NCBI GenBank assembly: GCA_963826795.1
Contig: CAWGYT010000011.1
Coordinates: 124,001-188,000, forward strand
Length of the DNA: 64,000 bases
Origin: CAWGYT01 sp963826795
Lineage (GTDB): Bacteria > Planctomycetota > Planctomycetia > Pirellulales > Pirellulaceae
Direction of reading: 5' to 3'
The position numbers were made by a program, and so were the translations under genes. The notes beneath the pieces are model-generated. The model did not search any database and had not been told where the DNA came from. It saw nothing but the letters and a program-made list of their open reading frames with translations. Of this stretch, positions 43,955-53,914 are shown piece after piece (positions within the stretch are counted from its first letter, which is position 1; each line of letters begins with the position of its first letter).

Positions 43955-44283
43955 CCATCGAGTGGCTCGAGCCGGCACTGGCCGGCAATCTGTCGACCTG
44001 CCAGCTCGAAGCAGAAGCGATCTTCCCGCTGGACTTGCCAGATGAATTGGCCCTGATCCCAGCGTTGTACGTTGCCCCGATCGTGGGAGACGGACCCTTC
44101 ATAATCAAGATAGCGCAGGCGATGGTTGGGCAGCCGCTGAGCGACGCAGGTGCTGCCCACGCGGGGTTGGGTCGGCAGGGCCCAGGTGAGCAACTCGTCC
44201 TGATGCTCCAACATCAGGTCCCAGTGCGAATCTCGGGGCGAGGCGGCGGGCAGTTGATGCCACAGAATGACATATCGCGGCAT
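43903..44283 (-). CDS. Stand-alone LigD N-terminal (3'-phosphoesterase-like) domain protein
   Basis: A 126-aa protein matching the DNA polymerase LigD phosphoesterase domain: PRYVILWHQL, SHWDLMLEHQDELLTWAL, RYLDYEGSVSHDRGNVQRWD and an end at QRWLLE. In LigD this module trims 3' ends during non-homologous end joining; here it is alone, without ligase or polymerase. Of the catalytic His/Asp/Glu set, the His and Asp of SHWDLMLE and the Glu/Ser of DYEGSVS are visible, but this short form looks reduced, so activity is uncertain. It lies 28 bases downstream of the DUF11 gene and overlaps the convergent plus-strand gene. Confidence 0.82.
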   Translation of the reverse strand: MPRYVILWHQLPAASPRDSHWDLMLEHQDELLTWALPTQPRVGSTCVAQRLPNHRLRYLDYEGSVSHDRGNVQRWDQGQFIWQVQREDRFCFELAGRQIAGQCRLEPLDGQRWLLEISAVDSATRG

Positions 44284-44311
44284 GGGGGGCAGCCTCTGGA
44301 AGCGTACCGGG

Positions 44312-47109
44312 TCAGGGAGCCGCCATCGCGATGTCTTCGTCCTTGACTCCAGTGGGACTTCCCAAACTGCGGACTTCGGCTCGAGCCACCAATTGTCCGG
44401 GTTCGGTCACCGTCGTGACAACCCCAAACTCGATCGCCTCGCCGGGCCGAAGCGTTTGGATGGGAATCATGCGAATCTTTCGCCAGTCGCTTGAGTGGTC
44501 TGCCGCTGTCACGGGCCCGGTGTAGGTCCGCATCGCCACCTGCGGTGGTAGCTCGACCGTCAGAACCAAGTTCCGATCGGGTACTCGCTGGTTGTTGCGA
44601 ATCAGTATCAAATATTCGACCTCGTCGCCGACCTGCCAGCGATTTCCACGAGCCTCCAGCGTCAATTCAAGGCCGTTGTCGACGGGCCGCGCGGTCGTGG
44701 GATCGAGGGCGGGGGCGATCCCCTCCTCGCCAGGCAACGGCGTGGCGCCCCGCGGCAGCGTCGCCGGTGGCGAATTCGGCTCGCCACTCAGGCCGACAGG
44801 TCCGTAGCGGCTGGTCAGTCGCTGATCTCCGGCGCCGCGCCGCTGCAAACTCGTCGCAGGCGAAATCGGAATGCACAGCTGATCGGTACGCTCCAAGCCG
44901 TCGGCCGTACGAACTGTGGCTCGCGTGCAGGCCCTGGAAACGTTGCCAAACACCGCGCGGCATCGTACTTGGAAAGTCTGTTTCTCGCCGGGATTGAGCC
45001 GACCGATGCGCCACATCAGTCGATCTCGCTGCAGGTCGCTTTCCGGTGGATCCGCTCCCACGATCTGGAACTCGGGATCGAACTGATCGGTCAATTGCAG
45101 GTTGGTGAGCGGGGCGTCACCCGTATTCTCGAGCTGCACATAGAAGTCGGCCTCCTGTCCCTCGGTCATTTCCGTTGGCCCCGTCTTGCGGATCGAAAGG
45201 TCGCGCCGGGCAGGTGGCGGCGCCGCTTCGCCCGTCACGCACGCCCCCGTTTGCGCGGGTGGAGATCCCGTTGCGGTGGCCTCGAGCGTGTGGCAATGGC
45301 GGCCAGCCGCGGCGACTCGGAACGACAAACCAATCTGACGTGATTGCCCCGGCGCCAAACCGTTGATCGGCCACTCGATCGGACTGGCGCCTTGAGAATG
45401 CTGGAGGCCGGGATCAAAGCGATCCGTGACCAATACGTCATTCAACGCGCGATCTCCGCGGTTGGTGATCGTCACGGTGTACTGAATTTCCTGCCCAACC
45501 GGCAGCGGGACGTCGGGGTTGGGGCCAACCATTTCGATGTACAACGCGTCGGAAATGATTGTCGTTGTAAGACAGTCTTCAATTGGTGGTCCCCCCGCGG
45601 CCTGAGCGCTCACGCAATGACGCGCCGTGCCGCTTTGAGTCGCGCGGTACGAGACCTCCAAGACACGCTGCTCGCCGGGACCGATTTGTCCCAGCGGCCA
45701 ATCAAGCCGGCTGCCGAATGGCTGCGCCGACGGCGAGCTCGACGTGAGCTCAAAACCGCCAGGGATCATCGCGCGGACCAAGACGTCGCTCGCTGCCAGG
45801 GATCCCGGATTCGAGACCTCGATGCGGTAAGTGGCCGCTTCGTTCAACTTCACCGAGGCTGGACCTTGCACTCGAACGTTCAGCTGGGCCGTCGTCCAGG
45901 TCACGGTCGATGTCCCCTCGCCAATGACCAGCCGGTCGGGTTCCGATCCACGGGCCGGGCGGATCACCTGGACCTGGACCCGAACACTGCCGCCCGCCGG
46001 TAAGGCCGGTAGGACTTGGACCGAGGCCTGCCCATTGGCGTCCGTCGTGACCTCTTGCTCGGTTGAGCCATTGCTGAACGTGGCCGTCGCGTCAAGCACG
46101 GCATAACGAACAATCCAGCCGCCAATCGGGTTGTTATTCAGGCGGCGATTCACCGTCGTCGTGAGCACATGAGGTTGAATCCCCCGCACGATCGCCGAGG
46201 GCGGAAGCGTCCATTGGCCGTCGACCCAATGAATCACGGCGGTCTGGCGGCGCTGCTCCCATCCGTCCAGGTCCGGCGCCATCAGGGTCACATAGGTCGC
46301 TCCCTCCCGCGGCGCCGTCACGCCAATCCAGACCTGCCCCGATTCCACAAACACGTCGTCCGTGGTGGCGACCGTGCCCCGCGTCAGCACTTGGACCTTA
46401 TTCGACGCGCAGGCGACCGCGTAGTTGTTCGAGAAGAGTTCCGGGAGCGGCTCCGCAAACAGGCCGCTCATCCGCCCACGCAACCCAAGCTGACCGACGA
46501 ATGATTGGCCGGGCTCGACAAAGTGCCCCACGCCTCCCTCGGAGATGGCCCACTCAAGCGGCTCCCGTCGGCGATAGTAGCCGTCTCCGCCGCAAACCCC
46601 GCCCAACAAGATCACCTCGCTGCCCACCTGGGCAATTTGCTGTTTGGGCGAAAGGACCACGACCGCCTGAGGGTTGCTGGGCGTCCGTGGATGCCCGAGG
46701 CAGCCCACGTTCGCGTTCTGGGCAGCCTTTGCCGGGTCCTGGCAGGCACCAGGGACGACCACACGCGGAGCGACGGGATCGGCCGGCAAGGGTGCCACGT
46801 CCGCGGCCATCACCCCAGGCGGTTGGTTGGGAAGTCGAGCGGGTTCTCGGCAATCCGGGGCGGCAGATGGGCTCTGGAAACTGACATCACTCCGCCCGCA
46901 CGACCGGAAATGCTGCAAGAGAGGATGCCGCGTCTCGCCGGTTGTCGGGTCGGCGCTTGATTCAAGCGTCGTGTAGTTCGGAGGCGGCAACAGTATTCGT
47001 TGGCCACTGGGGTCGATCGCCGGGAGCCGAAGCTGCGCCAGCCACCGAGCAGCAGCAGAATCGCTGCCCAGCCGGATCGCCCGCGAAATTTCGATCTGTT
47101 CCCCGTCAC
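44312..47109 (-). CDS. DUF11-repeat surface lipoprotein (N-terminus frameshifted)
   Basis: About 930 aa. The open frame alone would start far upstream with no signal, but a GTG at 47109 in another frame gives GWAAILLLLGG. One restored base near 47038 then joins GGC to AQLRLPAIDPSGQRILLPPP, a typical planctomycete lipoprotein start (lipobox LGGC). The body has an Ig-like region (about 180-400), then at least four DUF11 modules: LNVRVQGPASVKLNEAATYR, EIQYTVTITNRGDRALNDV, DLSIRKTGPTEMTEGQEADF and NRWQVGDEVEYLILIRN. These modules form beta-sandwich rods on cell surfaces. It is transcribed ahead of the LigD_N gene. The family is clear; a role in envelope structure is inferred. Confidence 0.85.
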
Positions 47110-47595
47110 CGCGTCCCGTCTCTTCTTCCTGGAGGTATGCGCAAGTGGGGTCGAGTGTGCCCTGTGGGAAACTTAGCATGACGAAACGCAACAGGTTGCG
47201 TTTCAGCAACAAATCGTGTTGCCAAGAATCAACGCCCCCGTTGATCGGATCGGTCGTGCGGACTGTAAGCCGATTTGCACCCTGGCCTCCTACTGCTCGG
47301 CCTCGGCGACGGTGCTCGCAAGATAAGCAAGCGGGCTACGGTTTCTTGCTTGTGCCGGGGCTGGACCGGCGGACGACGTTCGGCATCGTGAGCAATTCTG
47401 AGAGGCGGCGTGTCGCGCAATGTGCGCAGGATAGGTTGTCTCGGCGGCGATTGCCGTTTATCATGCGGGTCCTTTCTTTCACACATCGGATGGTACGCGC
47501 AGGCACCCCACGAAGCCGGGGGAGGTCGCGGGCGAATGGGGCGGACCCAAGCGATGCGACGAGTGCCCGTCACATGCTGGCCAAGGAGTCTTTGG
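47110..47595. other. Divergent intergenic region
   Basis: These 486 bases separate the DUF11 gene (minus) and the 47596 gene (plus). Open frames reaching in from either gene lack signals or family similarity here. Both promoters should lie inside. No RNA gene seen. Confidence 0.45.
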
Positions 47596-49533
47596 ATGAA
47601 ACGCGCTGACTGGTCTCGTGCACGATGGATCTGGGGGCTGCTGTTCGTTTTCGCGACGCCGCTTTGCGCCGCGCCGACGAGTGGCGAGCCGAGCGATGCT
47701 GCGCCGTTGGTGGATTCGGACACAACGCTCGTTAGCGAATTGTCGCCGACGCGGGCCGATAGTTTACAAGCGCTGTCGGACTTGACACTGCGCGTCGAGC
47801 CTCGGCCCTTGAGCTCAACCCAGCTTCAGGAAGCTCGCAAGGCGGCGCAGCTGGCCGCTCGCAACCTGGATGCCTTTTTGGCGCGGGGTTCCGAGTCGAA
47901 TCGCCAGGCGTGGCGTTCTTTCTTGCGCTGGGACGACCTACAACGGGAACTGCAGGACGAGTCGGCCAAATCCGATGCGGCGACGTTGGCCGACGTGTTG
48001 ACGCAGCTATACAGTGGTGAGCCTGGCTTGGAGTTGCCCGCCTTTCTGGACTTACGCGAGTCGCTGATGGCCTACCGTCGACTTGGTTTGGCGCTGGCGG
48101 AGGACGATTTTCCGGCCCGACTGCAGGAGCAATTGGCCGCGATTCGGGAAGATCTGACCCGTGGCGAACGGCTATCTCCGAACGAATTCGCAGATCTTGC
48201 CGCTCGCTTGGAATGGTTGGAGCAATTGGGACAGGGGCCCGCACTGATCGCAGCGATTCGGAACCATTATGACCACCCCAACCTGTACGTATCTGCCTCG
48301 GCGGCCACGATCTCGGCGGGCTTCTCGGAGCCGGTATCGGAGCGGACGGCGGTCAACGAGATGATCCTTAAAACCCACGTGACGGGTACGGCGCAAACCG
48401 TTGGGACGGTCGCGACGAACCTGGTGCCGAATCCGGAAACGGCGGTGATCGAGCTGGTGTTAACGGGGACAAGCTATTCGAATACGATCGGCCGTCAGGC
48501 GCCCGTGACGATCTCCAGTCGGGGCGTCACGCAATTGCTGGCCCGCAAGCGGTTGCTGATTGACGAGTTGGGCATTCGGGCCGAACCGGCCACGGCCTGT
48601 TGCTCAACGGATACCCAGATCTGCAGTATCCGCCCGGACGGGAAATTTGCGGCCGGACTCGTCACGAAGATTGCCTGGAAGCAAGCGCGTCAGCAGCAGC
48701 CGCAGGTTGAGCAGATCTCGTCGCGTCGTGTCGAACGCCAGATCGCTCGACGATTGGACGAGCAGACGCTGAATCGAATCGCAACCAGCAACACCAACCT
48801 CGAGCGGAAGCTGCGAGTTCCGCTCAAGCGTCGCAATATCTATCCCCGCCGACTACAATTCGCCACGGTACGCGACCGTCTCCGGTTCACTGCTTTGCAG
48901 GGGCGAACGGTCCAACTCGCTGCGCCGTCGACGTTGCCGCCTGAACCCGCTCAGCAGCTTGCCGTCCAAGTGCACGAATCGATGTTGCTCAACACGGCTG
49001 TCAATGCGATTGGCGGAATGACCATTACGGATGAACGAGCCCAAGAGCTTGTCAAGGAGGTGACGGGCGATGTCCCGGAAGAGCTGAAGATCAAACAGGA
49101 CGAGGACCCCTGGTCGATTACGTTCGACTTGATGCAGCCCTTGCGAGTTGAGTTCGAAGACGACGAAGTCAAGATTGCGATTCGGGGCCGGAAATTTGTA
49201 CGGGGCGATCAGGTTGTCCGCCAAACGACGCAAATCGCCGCCAGCTATCGGATTCAAATCCAAGCGGGTCGGGCCCGGCTCGTCCGCCAAGGCGAAATCG
49301 AGGTGACTTACCCCGACAAAGGTGAAGGCGAAAGGCTCAGCTTGACAGAGCTGCGCAACAAAACGTTCCTGATTAACAAGTTCGAAGGACTCTTCAAGCC
49401 GCAACTGGACGGCGAGGGGATTAACCTTTCAGATCGTTGGGCTAAACTGAAGGATCTTTCGCTTGAGTTCGCCAGGGCCGAAGCCGGCTGGCTGTCGCTT
49501 GGATGGAGCGATTCGGCTGCCAGTGGAAGCTAA
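47596..49533 (+). CDS. Large exported conserved hypothetical protein
   Basis: A 645-aa protein; the ATG at 47596 has AAGGAG ten bases upstream and starts a signal peptide (MKRADWSRARWIWGLLFVFATPLCA). An all-helical N-terminal half (about 60-215, Leu/Glu/Arg-rich: LQEARKAAQLAARNLDAFLA, FADLAARLEWLEQLGQ) leads to a beta-rich region (LYVSASAATISAGFSEPVSE, AVIELVLTGTSYSNTIG). Then come an Arg/Gln-rich linker (about 360-430) and a C-terminal beta domain (SITFDLMQPLRVEFEDDEVKIAI, RLVRQGEIEVTYPDKGEGE). I recognise no enzyme motif. It resembles planctomycete-restricted exported proteins of unknown function. Confidence 0.75.
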   Translation: MKRADWSRARWIWGLLFVFATPLCAAPTSGEPSDAAPLVDSDTTLVSELSPTRADSLQALSDLTLRVEPRPLSSTQLQEARKAAQLAARNLDAFLARGSESNRQAWRSFLRWDDLQRELQDESAKSDAATLADVLTQLYSGEPGLELPAFLDLRESLMAYRRLGLALAEDDFPARLQEQLAAIREDLTRGERLSPNEFADLAARLEWLEQLGQGPALIAAIRNHYDHPNLYVSASAATISAGFSEPVSERTAVNEMILKTHVTGTAQTVGTVATNLVPNPETAVIELVLTGTSYSNTIGRQAPVTISSRGVTQLLARKRLLIDELGIRAEPATACCSTDTQICSIRPDGKFAAGLVTKIAWKQARQQQPQVEQISSRRVERQIARRLDEQTLNRIATSNTNLERKLRVPLKRRNIYPRRLQFATVRDRLRFTALQGRTVQLAAPSTLPPEPAQQLAVQVHESMLLNTAVNAIGGMTITDERAQELVKEVTGDVPEELKIKQDEDPWSITFDLMQPLRVEFEDDEVKIAIRGRKFVRGDQVVRQTTQIAASYRIQIQAGRARLVRQGEIEVTYPDKGEGERLSLTELRNKTFLINKFEGLFKPQLDGEGINLSDRWAKLKDLSLEFARAEAGWLSLGWSDSAASGS

Positions 49534-49588
49534 CCACCGGCGCGTGAGTCGGTTCGGCGAACCATCTTCCGCATCAAGGTGAACCTCC

Positions 49589-50065
49589 ATGGAACGCTGG
49601 GTCGAGATTTCGTTTGACTGCCTCCCGTTGAGATCCGTGACACGCTTGGACGCGCCCCTGGACGCGTCGCCGAAATACCAGGCGTTTTGCCAGCGCGTGA
49701 AGGCGGCGATCGAGCGGCATGGAGCCCACAACTCGTATTTCCTCCATCAGGCTCGTTGCTGCTATCATTTGACGAATCAGCCCGAGCTGGGAACGCTCGA
49801 GTTCTCCTTCGAAGGCACGGTATTGACCGACGAAGCGGACGTCCGCTGCAAGTCCTGTGATCTGGAGGTCGTGTTGCAGAGCGAGACGTGCGATTGGCTG
49901 ACTCAACCCGTCGTGGATTGGTTCGCCGAAACGGTGAAACGCTCTGTCGTCGCCGAGTTTGATCTTTACATCCGAGCGGGCGACTTGGAACGAACGAAAG
50001 ATCGCGCTGAGCAAATTCAGCGGACGTGCGAGGAAGGCGGCGGGTACGTGGGCATGTACCTTTAG
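49589..50065 (+). CDS. Conserved hypothetical protein with Cys pair
   Basis: A 158-aa cytoplasmic protein (MERWVEISFDCLPLRSVTRL) with no signal or membrane segment. It has HNSYFLHQARCCYHLTN, LEFSFEGTVLTD, a CKSCDLEV pair and TCDWLTQPVVDWFAETVKRSV, ending GGYVGMYL. The tidy codon use and the 55-base distance to the preceding gene support a real gene, possibly in one unit with it. Function unknown. Confidence 0.72.
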   Translation: MERWVEISFDCLPLRSVTRLDAPLDASPKYQAFCQRVKAAIERHGAHNSYFLHQARCCYHLTNQPELGTLEFSFEGTVLTDEADVRCKSCDLEVVLQSETCDWLTQPVVDWFAETVKRSVVAEFDLYIRAGDLERTKDRAEQIQRTCEEGGGYVGMYL

Positions 50066-50097
50066 CCGCGAATCTGCCGGCAAGCATCCGACGTCGT

Positions 50098-51864
50098 TCA
50101 CAGACTTCGCAGGAACGTGCCCAAATCCAACCACTCTGCGTCGCCTAACTCGACCGGCTCGCCGCGCGGGTGAATCTGCAGGGCCTCGCGGATGTCCTTC
50201 GCGCGACGATCGTGCAGCAGGAGCGGGCGGTGCGCGACGCCGAGCAAGCTGGGAGGGTTGAACATCCGTTGGCCATCGGCGTCGACCAGTCCCACGTCGT
50301 AGACGGCGGCACTCGTGTAGAGCGGAGGCTGGTGGCAATCAACGCACCCTTCCCGATTGAACACAAGGCGACCACGCTCCACCACATCTTCCGCCACGCT
50401 CCCTCGCGCGACGTCGATTGACGGTGGCGGCGAAAGGCTCATCAAGTACGCAGCCAAAGCCTGAACTTGGTGGGATGATGGTTGTGGACCATGCATTGTG
50501 GTCTCGATCGACTTCTGAATCTGTGCCTCCAGAGTCGGCACCTGGCCGTTCCAGGCCCAAGGTCGCGTTTCGGCAGTCCCCAGGAGTGACAAGACTCGCT
50601 TCGCCGATCCTTGGTATTCGTCCCCAAATGTGTCGCTGCTGCGGCCATTCGAATGACCTTCCGTGTGGCAACTGTGGCAGCTGAACCAGCCGTCACTGGA
50701 GAGCCGCGCATCATAAAACAGCCGCTCGCCTTCGTCGGCTAACGTCAAGGGTGGCATTTCGCCAAGCTGGACCGTGGCCACGACTTTCGCGCGCTTGAGA
50801 TCGACAATCGAGACCGAGTCGTCCAGCTGATTGGCGACGTACAGCGTTTCGTGCGCTGAATCCAACCATTGGGCCAGGGGTCTGCGTCCCACCGCCAATC
50901 GTCGAAAATGATTCAAACCGTGGTCGCTGATCGCGACCTCGTCGACTCCCGCCAGACACACGATCAGCTGCTCTCGGTCCGTCACAACCAATCCGGTAGG
51001 ATCACCCGCGGCACTGTCGGGATACCCTAAGTAGTACAGGTCGGCCGCCGTCGTTTCCTCCGGTCGGTCGGACAGGAACCACTCCAAATTCAATCGTCGG
51101 ACCACGTTGGACATCACGTCGCCCCAATGGACGTTCGAGGCCGTCGTTGCTTCTTCGTCACTCAGCATCTGATGTGGAAGATAAACGAGATCCCGCGCCG
51201 AGCTTAACGTGAGTCCCGAAATGTTGTGTGTCGCGCGTAACTCGCGACTCTTGATGACCTCGCCCGTCGTGACGTCGATCATGGCAAGCCAGCCGCCGAA
51301 TGCGTCGGCGACCAGCAGTCGGCGGTCGTCGAGAAAAAGTTGTTCGCGCGGTGCGAACGGCAGGTCGACCGCACACAATCGTTTCGGATCCGTGAGGTCT
51401 GCGAAGGACACCAGCGTCACCTGACGGGCCCACGTCGAAGCGACCGACGCGATGCGGCGGTCGGCGTTCATCGCGACCGAACGGGGTGTGGCAGGCATCG
51501 TCAGACGGGAGATCGTTGTGATGCGATCATGATCGAAACGGCAGAACGCAAGACTCGGTCCTGATGCGTCGACTGCCGCAAAAACCGTCGCATCGATCTT
51601 GCATCCGCCGCTCAAGCCGTCCGCAATCGATTGTTCAAAAAGAATCGCGCGCGTGGTCAGGTCGAGCACCGAGGCGCTGCCGAGGCGCTGATTCAGGATC
51701 ACGAGTTTGTCCCCGTCACCAACGGGGATCAACGAAATCGGCCGCCGCAAACTCGGACCCAGACTGGCGCCGGGCAGCAGGTTGGTGAGGGCGACTGCCA
51801 TCAGGAATGCCGTGGCCCCGCGTCGCCACAAACGTGCTCCTCCGATAACCTCGGAACATCGCAT
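50098..51864 (-). CDS. Di-heme c-type cytochrome with YncE-like beta-propeller
   Basis: A 588-aa exported protein; the ATG at 51864 follows GAGAGG, and the frame upstream is non-family. A signal or anchor region (TAFLMAVALTNLLPGA) is followed by a seven-bladed YncE-type propeller (about 35-380: LISLIPVGDGDKLVILNQRL-like, ETLYVANQLDDSVSIVDLKRA). Two heme c sites lie after it: FSCHSCHTEGHS (about 398) and EGCVDCHQPPLYTS (about 520), the latter with a C-terminal ETTMHGPQPSSHQVQALAAYL segment between them, as in MauG/cytochrome c peroxidase relatives. It would act in periplasmic electron transfer; the electron partner is unknown. Confidence 0.88.
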   Translation of the reverse strand: MRCSEVIGGARLWRRGATAFLMAVALTNLLPGASLGPSLRRPISLIPVGDGDKLVILNQRLGSASVLDLTTRAILFEQSIADGLSGGCKIDATVFAAVDASGPSLAFCRFDHDRITTISRLTMPATPRSVAMNADRRIASVASTWARQVTLVSFADLTDPKRLCAVDLPFAPREQLFLDDRRLLVADAFGGWLAMIDVTTGEVIKSRELRATHNISGLTLSSARDLVYLPHQMLSDEEATTASNVHWGDVMSNVVRRLNLEWFLSDRPEETTAADLYYLGYPDSAAGDPTGLVVTDREQLIVCLAGVDEVAISDHGLNHFRRLAVGRRPLAQWLDSAHETLYVANQLDDSVSIVDLKRAKVVATVQLGEMPPLTLADEGERLFYDARLSSDGWFSCHSCHTEGHSNGRSSDTFGDEYQGSAKRVLSLLGTAETRPWAWNGQVPTLEAQIQKSIETTMHGPQPSSHQVQALAAYLMSLSPPPSIDVARGSVAEDVVERGRLVFNREGCVDCHQPPLYTSAAVYDVGLVDADGQRMFNPPSLLGVAHRPLLLHDRRAKDIREALQIHPRGEPVELGDAEWLDLGTFLRSL

Positions 51865-52217
51865 CGAAAGGCCTCTCTTCACGATGTCAAACAACCTGCG
51901 CCGGGGGTGCAGGAAGGGGCCGGAGCCGAACCGGATCATGCCGCAGACGGCGCTCCCGCACCTCTTCTGGACATTGTAACCGCACAATCTTCGTTGATGA
52001 CAACCCACCGCTCGGGCTCGCCGGGGCCGCACCGCCTCGGCAGCCCGGGAAGTTACGCGGCCGACTTTCGCATCTGCAACCGATAAATTACAGTGGAAGT
52101 ATCAATTGAGTCCAAGGGTTTGAACCCCAATCGATGAGATCCTACCACGCGGCGAGCTGGTGACTCGCCGCTTGTCCCGGCCAACAGCCCCGAGATTCGC
52201 AGAACCTGTTCAGTCCC
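51865..52217. other. Divergent intergenic region with a GC-rich hairpin
   Basis: These 353 bases lie between the cytochrome gene (minus) and the 46-aa zinc-ribbon gene (plus). They hold the promoters for both and the hairpin at 52149-52171. No other feature recognised. Confidence 0.45.
52149..52171. other. 8-bp perfect hairpin GCGGCGAG/CTCGCCGC
   Basis: GCGGCGAG and CTCGCCGC flank a 7-base loop (CTGGTGA), 47 bases before the zinc-ribbon start. It could be a leader structure of that transcript; no U-run follows, so it is not a classical terminator. Confidence 0.5.
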
Positions 52218-52358
52218 ATGAGTTGTTCGAAGCACCAACCAGGCGAAAAGCCGAAAGCCGGCTATTTTAAATGCGCCGACTGCGGGGTCGTTCTGGAAAA
52301 GAAAAAGATGCTCTGCAAGCCCAAGAAAATTAAACTCAAGCGAAAGAAGCCGAAATAG
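52218..52358 (+). CDS. 46-aa zinc-ribbon protein
   Basis: ATG at 52218, stop TAG at 52356. The product is Lys-rich (14 Lys in 46) with a CxxC knuckle (YFKCADCGVVLEKK), a second Cys in MLCKPKKIK and a Cys near the N-terminus (MSCSKHQP), together enough for one zinc site. The basic tail (KLKRKKPK) suggests RNA or DNA contact. Very short proteins of this make-up occur in other bacteria, so I consider it real, though small size limits confidence. It is convergent with the Gfo/Idh/MocA gene. Confidence 0.7.
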   Translation: MSCSKHQPGEKPKAGYFKCADCGVVLEKKKMLCKPKKIKLKRKKPK

Positions 52359-52405
52359 GCCGAGTCGGCTGCTTCACGCAAGCCAAGGTTAAGCTGTGAC
52401 AAAGT

Positions 52406-53740
52406 CTAGGCCAATCCCCAGGGAGATCGCTGCTCGCGTTTGAGGAATAAATTCGCCTCGTCGTCGCCCACGAATCGATACGTCTGCGGATCGAAAGTAA
52501 TTTTGCGACGAACGAACATCGCAATGTTGGCCATATGGCAGGCGTTGACCGAATTGCAATGGGTCCAGACGTCGCTAATTGGCTTTTCTCCTGTCTTGAT
52601 GCAGTGCAGGAAATTGGCCATATGGCCGTCCAATGGCATCCCGCGATACAGTTTGCGGACCTCTTCGTCGAGCCATTCACGCTGCTGGGCATCCGCCATG
52701 ATCTCGTCGACGGGCTGGCCGGTAAGGCTGCCGCGGTTGACTCGGATCCTGCCCTTGTCGCCCTCGATGAGCAATTCGTTCTTGTCGCTTACCAGGTTGA
52801 TCGTGTTGCCGTTGGCAAGTTTCAGATTGCAATCGAATTGATGAGCGACGTTAAACTGGTTCGGCAACTTCGCTTTGCCGTTGAGAAAAGCGACCAAATC
52901 GGTTCCTTCTGGAATCCCTGGAAATTGTCCTTTTCCCTCGGCTTCGATCACGCCCGTTTCGTCGCCGCCAAGCGCCCAGAGCGCGATGTCGGTATGGTGT
53001 ACGCCCCAGTCGGTGACTTGGCCTCCTGAATATTCCAACCACCAGCGGAAATCCCAGCCGATCCGTTGCGGGCTGAAGTCAACTTGAGGGGCCTGGCCCA
53101 GCCAGAAGTCGAAGTTCAAACCGGGTGGTGGCTCGGTGGCTTCGAACGGACCGCCGGCAGTCGCGGTTCCCACCGAACTGACCGCATGCAGTTGGTCACC
53201 AAGCCGACCGCTGCGCGCGATGGCGATGGCTTTGAGGAACATCTGTCCGAACTCACTCCGTTGTTGGGTTCCTACCTGGAACACTTTGCCAGTGCGTTCC
53301 GTTGCGGCCATGATCTGCTTGCTCTCGTCGATCGTCAGCGTGAGCGGCTTTTCGCAGTAAACGTGTTTCCCCGCTTCCAAGGCGTCGATCGCAATCCGAA
53401 CGTGCCAATGATCCGGTGTCCCGCAGGTAATCGCGTCGATGTCGGCTCGATCGAGGATTCGCCGATAGTCCTCGTAGACTTCGCACTTCCCTTCGTACTT
53501 GGAGGCGAAGCGTGCCGCGTTGTCTTGGTGCACGTCGGCACAGGCGACCATGTTGGCGAGCGAGCCCGCTTCGTGTCCGATTCCTGTGCCACGACCTCCC
53601 ACGCCGATCGACGCAAAATTCAGTTTGTCGTTGGCGGCCGCCGAGCTGGTTCGAGTCCAGATCGTGGGCGCGGCGGCGGCGACAGCGGTTGCCGCGGTTC
53701 CCTTGAGGAACGTACGTCGATTCAGATCAGCGTTCTTCAT
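52406..53740 (-). CDS. Tat-exported Gfo/Idh/MocA-family oxidoreductase
   Basis: A 444-aa NAD(P)-dependent oxidoreductase with a Tat signal (NRRTFLKGTAATAVAAAAPT); the ATG at 53740 has AGGAG about ten bases upstream. The nucleotide-binding Rossmann start is FASIGVGGRGTG. The catalytic block EAGKHVYCEKPLTLTIDESKQ holds the conserved EKP lysine, and VGTQQRSEFGQMFLKAI and GGQVTDWGVHHTDIALWALGG supply the substrate-side histidines. Planctomycetota carry many such exported copies, thought to act on sugars or inositols; the substrate is not readable here. It lies between the zinc-ribbon gene and the large cytochrome protein, transcribed downstream of the latter. Confidence 0.94.
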   Translation of the reverse strand: MKNADLNRRTFLKGTAATAVAAAAPTIWTRTSSAAANDKLNFASIGVGGRGTGIGHEAGSLANMVACADVHQDNAARFASKYEGKCEVYEDYRRILDRADIDAITCGTPDHWHVRIAIDALEAGKHVYCEKPLTLTIDESKQIMAATERTGKVFQVGTQQRSEFGQMFLKAIAIARSGRLGDQLHAVSSVGTATAGGPFEATEPPPGLNFDFWLGQAPQVDFSPQRIGWDFRWWLEYSGGQVTDWGVHHTDIALWALGGDETGVIEAEGKGQFPGIPEGTDLVAFLNGKAKLPNQFNVAHQFDCNLKLANGNTINLVSDKNELLIEGDKGRIRVNRGSLTGQPVDEIMADAQQREWLDEEVRKLYRGMPLDGHMANFLHCIKTGEKPISDVWTHCNSVNACHMANIAMFVRRKITFDPQTYRFVGDDEANLFLKREQRSPWGLA

Positions 53741-53914
53741 GAGATGTTACTCCTTGGCCTGGGGCGGGGAGGATGGATCGGGTGGGAAGCTCGGACTGGA
53801 CCCCGATTTTAAGCCGCCCAGACGGTTGGAACAAGCTCTTGCCACGAGCCGCGCGCACCATGTCGGACTCGCGCCCGGCGATCACAAGTGCAACCGCGAC
53901 GTCGAAGCCCGGCT

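Noticed and set aside
52100..52140. GGGTTTGAACCCC, tRNA T-arm-like
   Set aside because: It is a simple palindrome; the flanking arms needed for a tRNA are absent on both strands.
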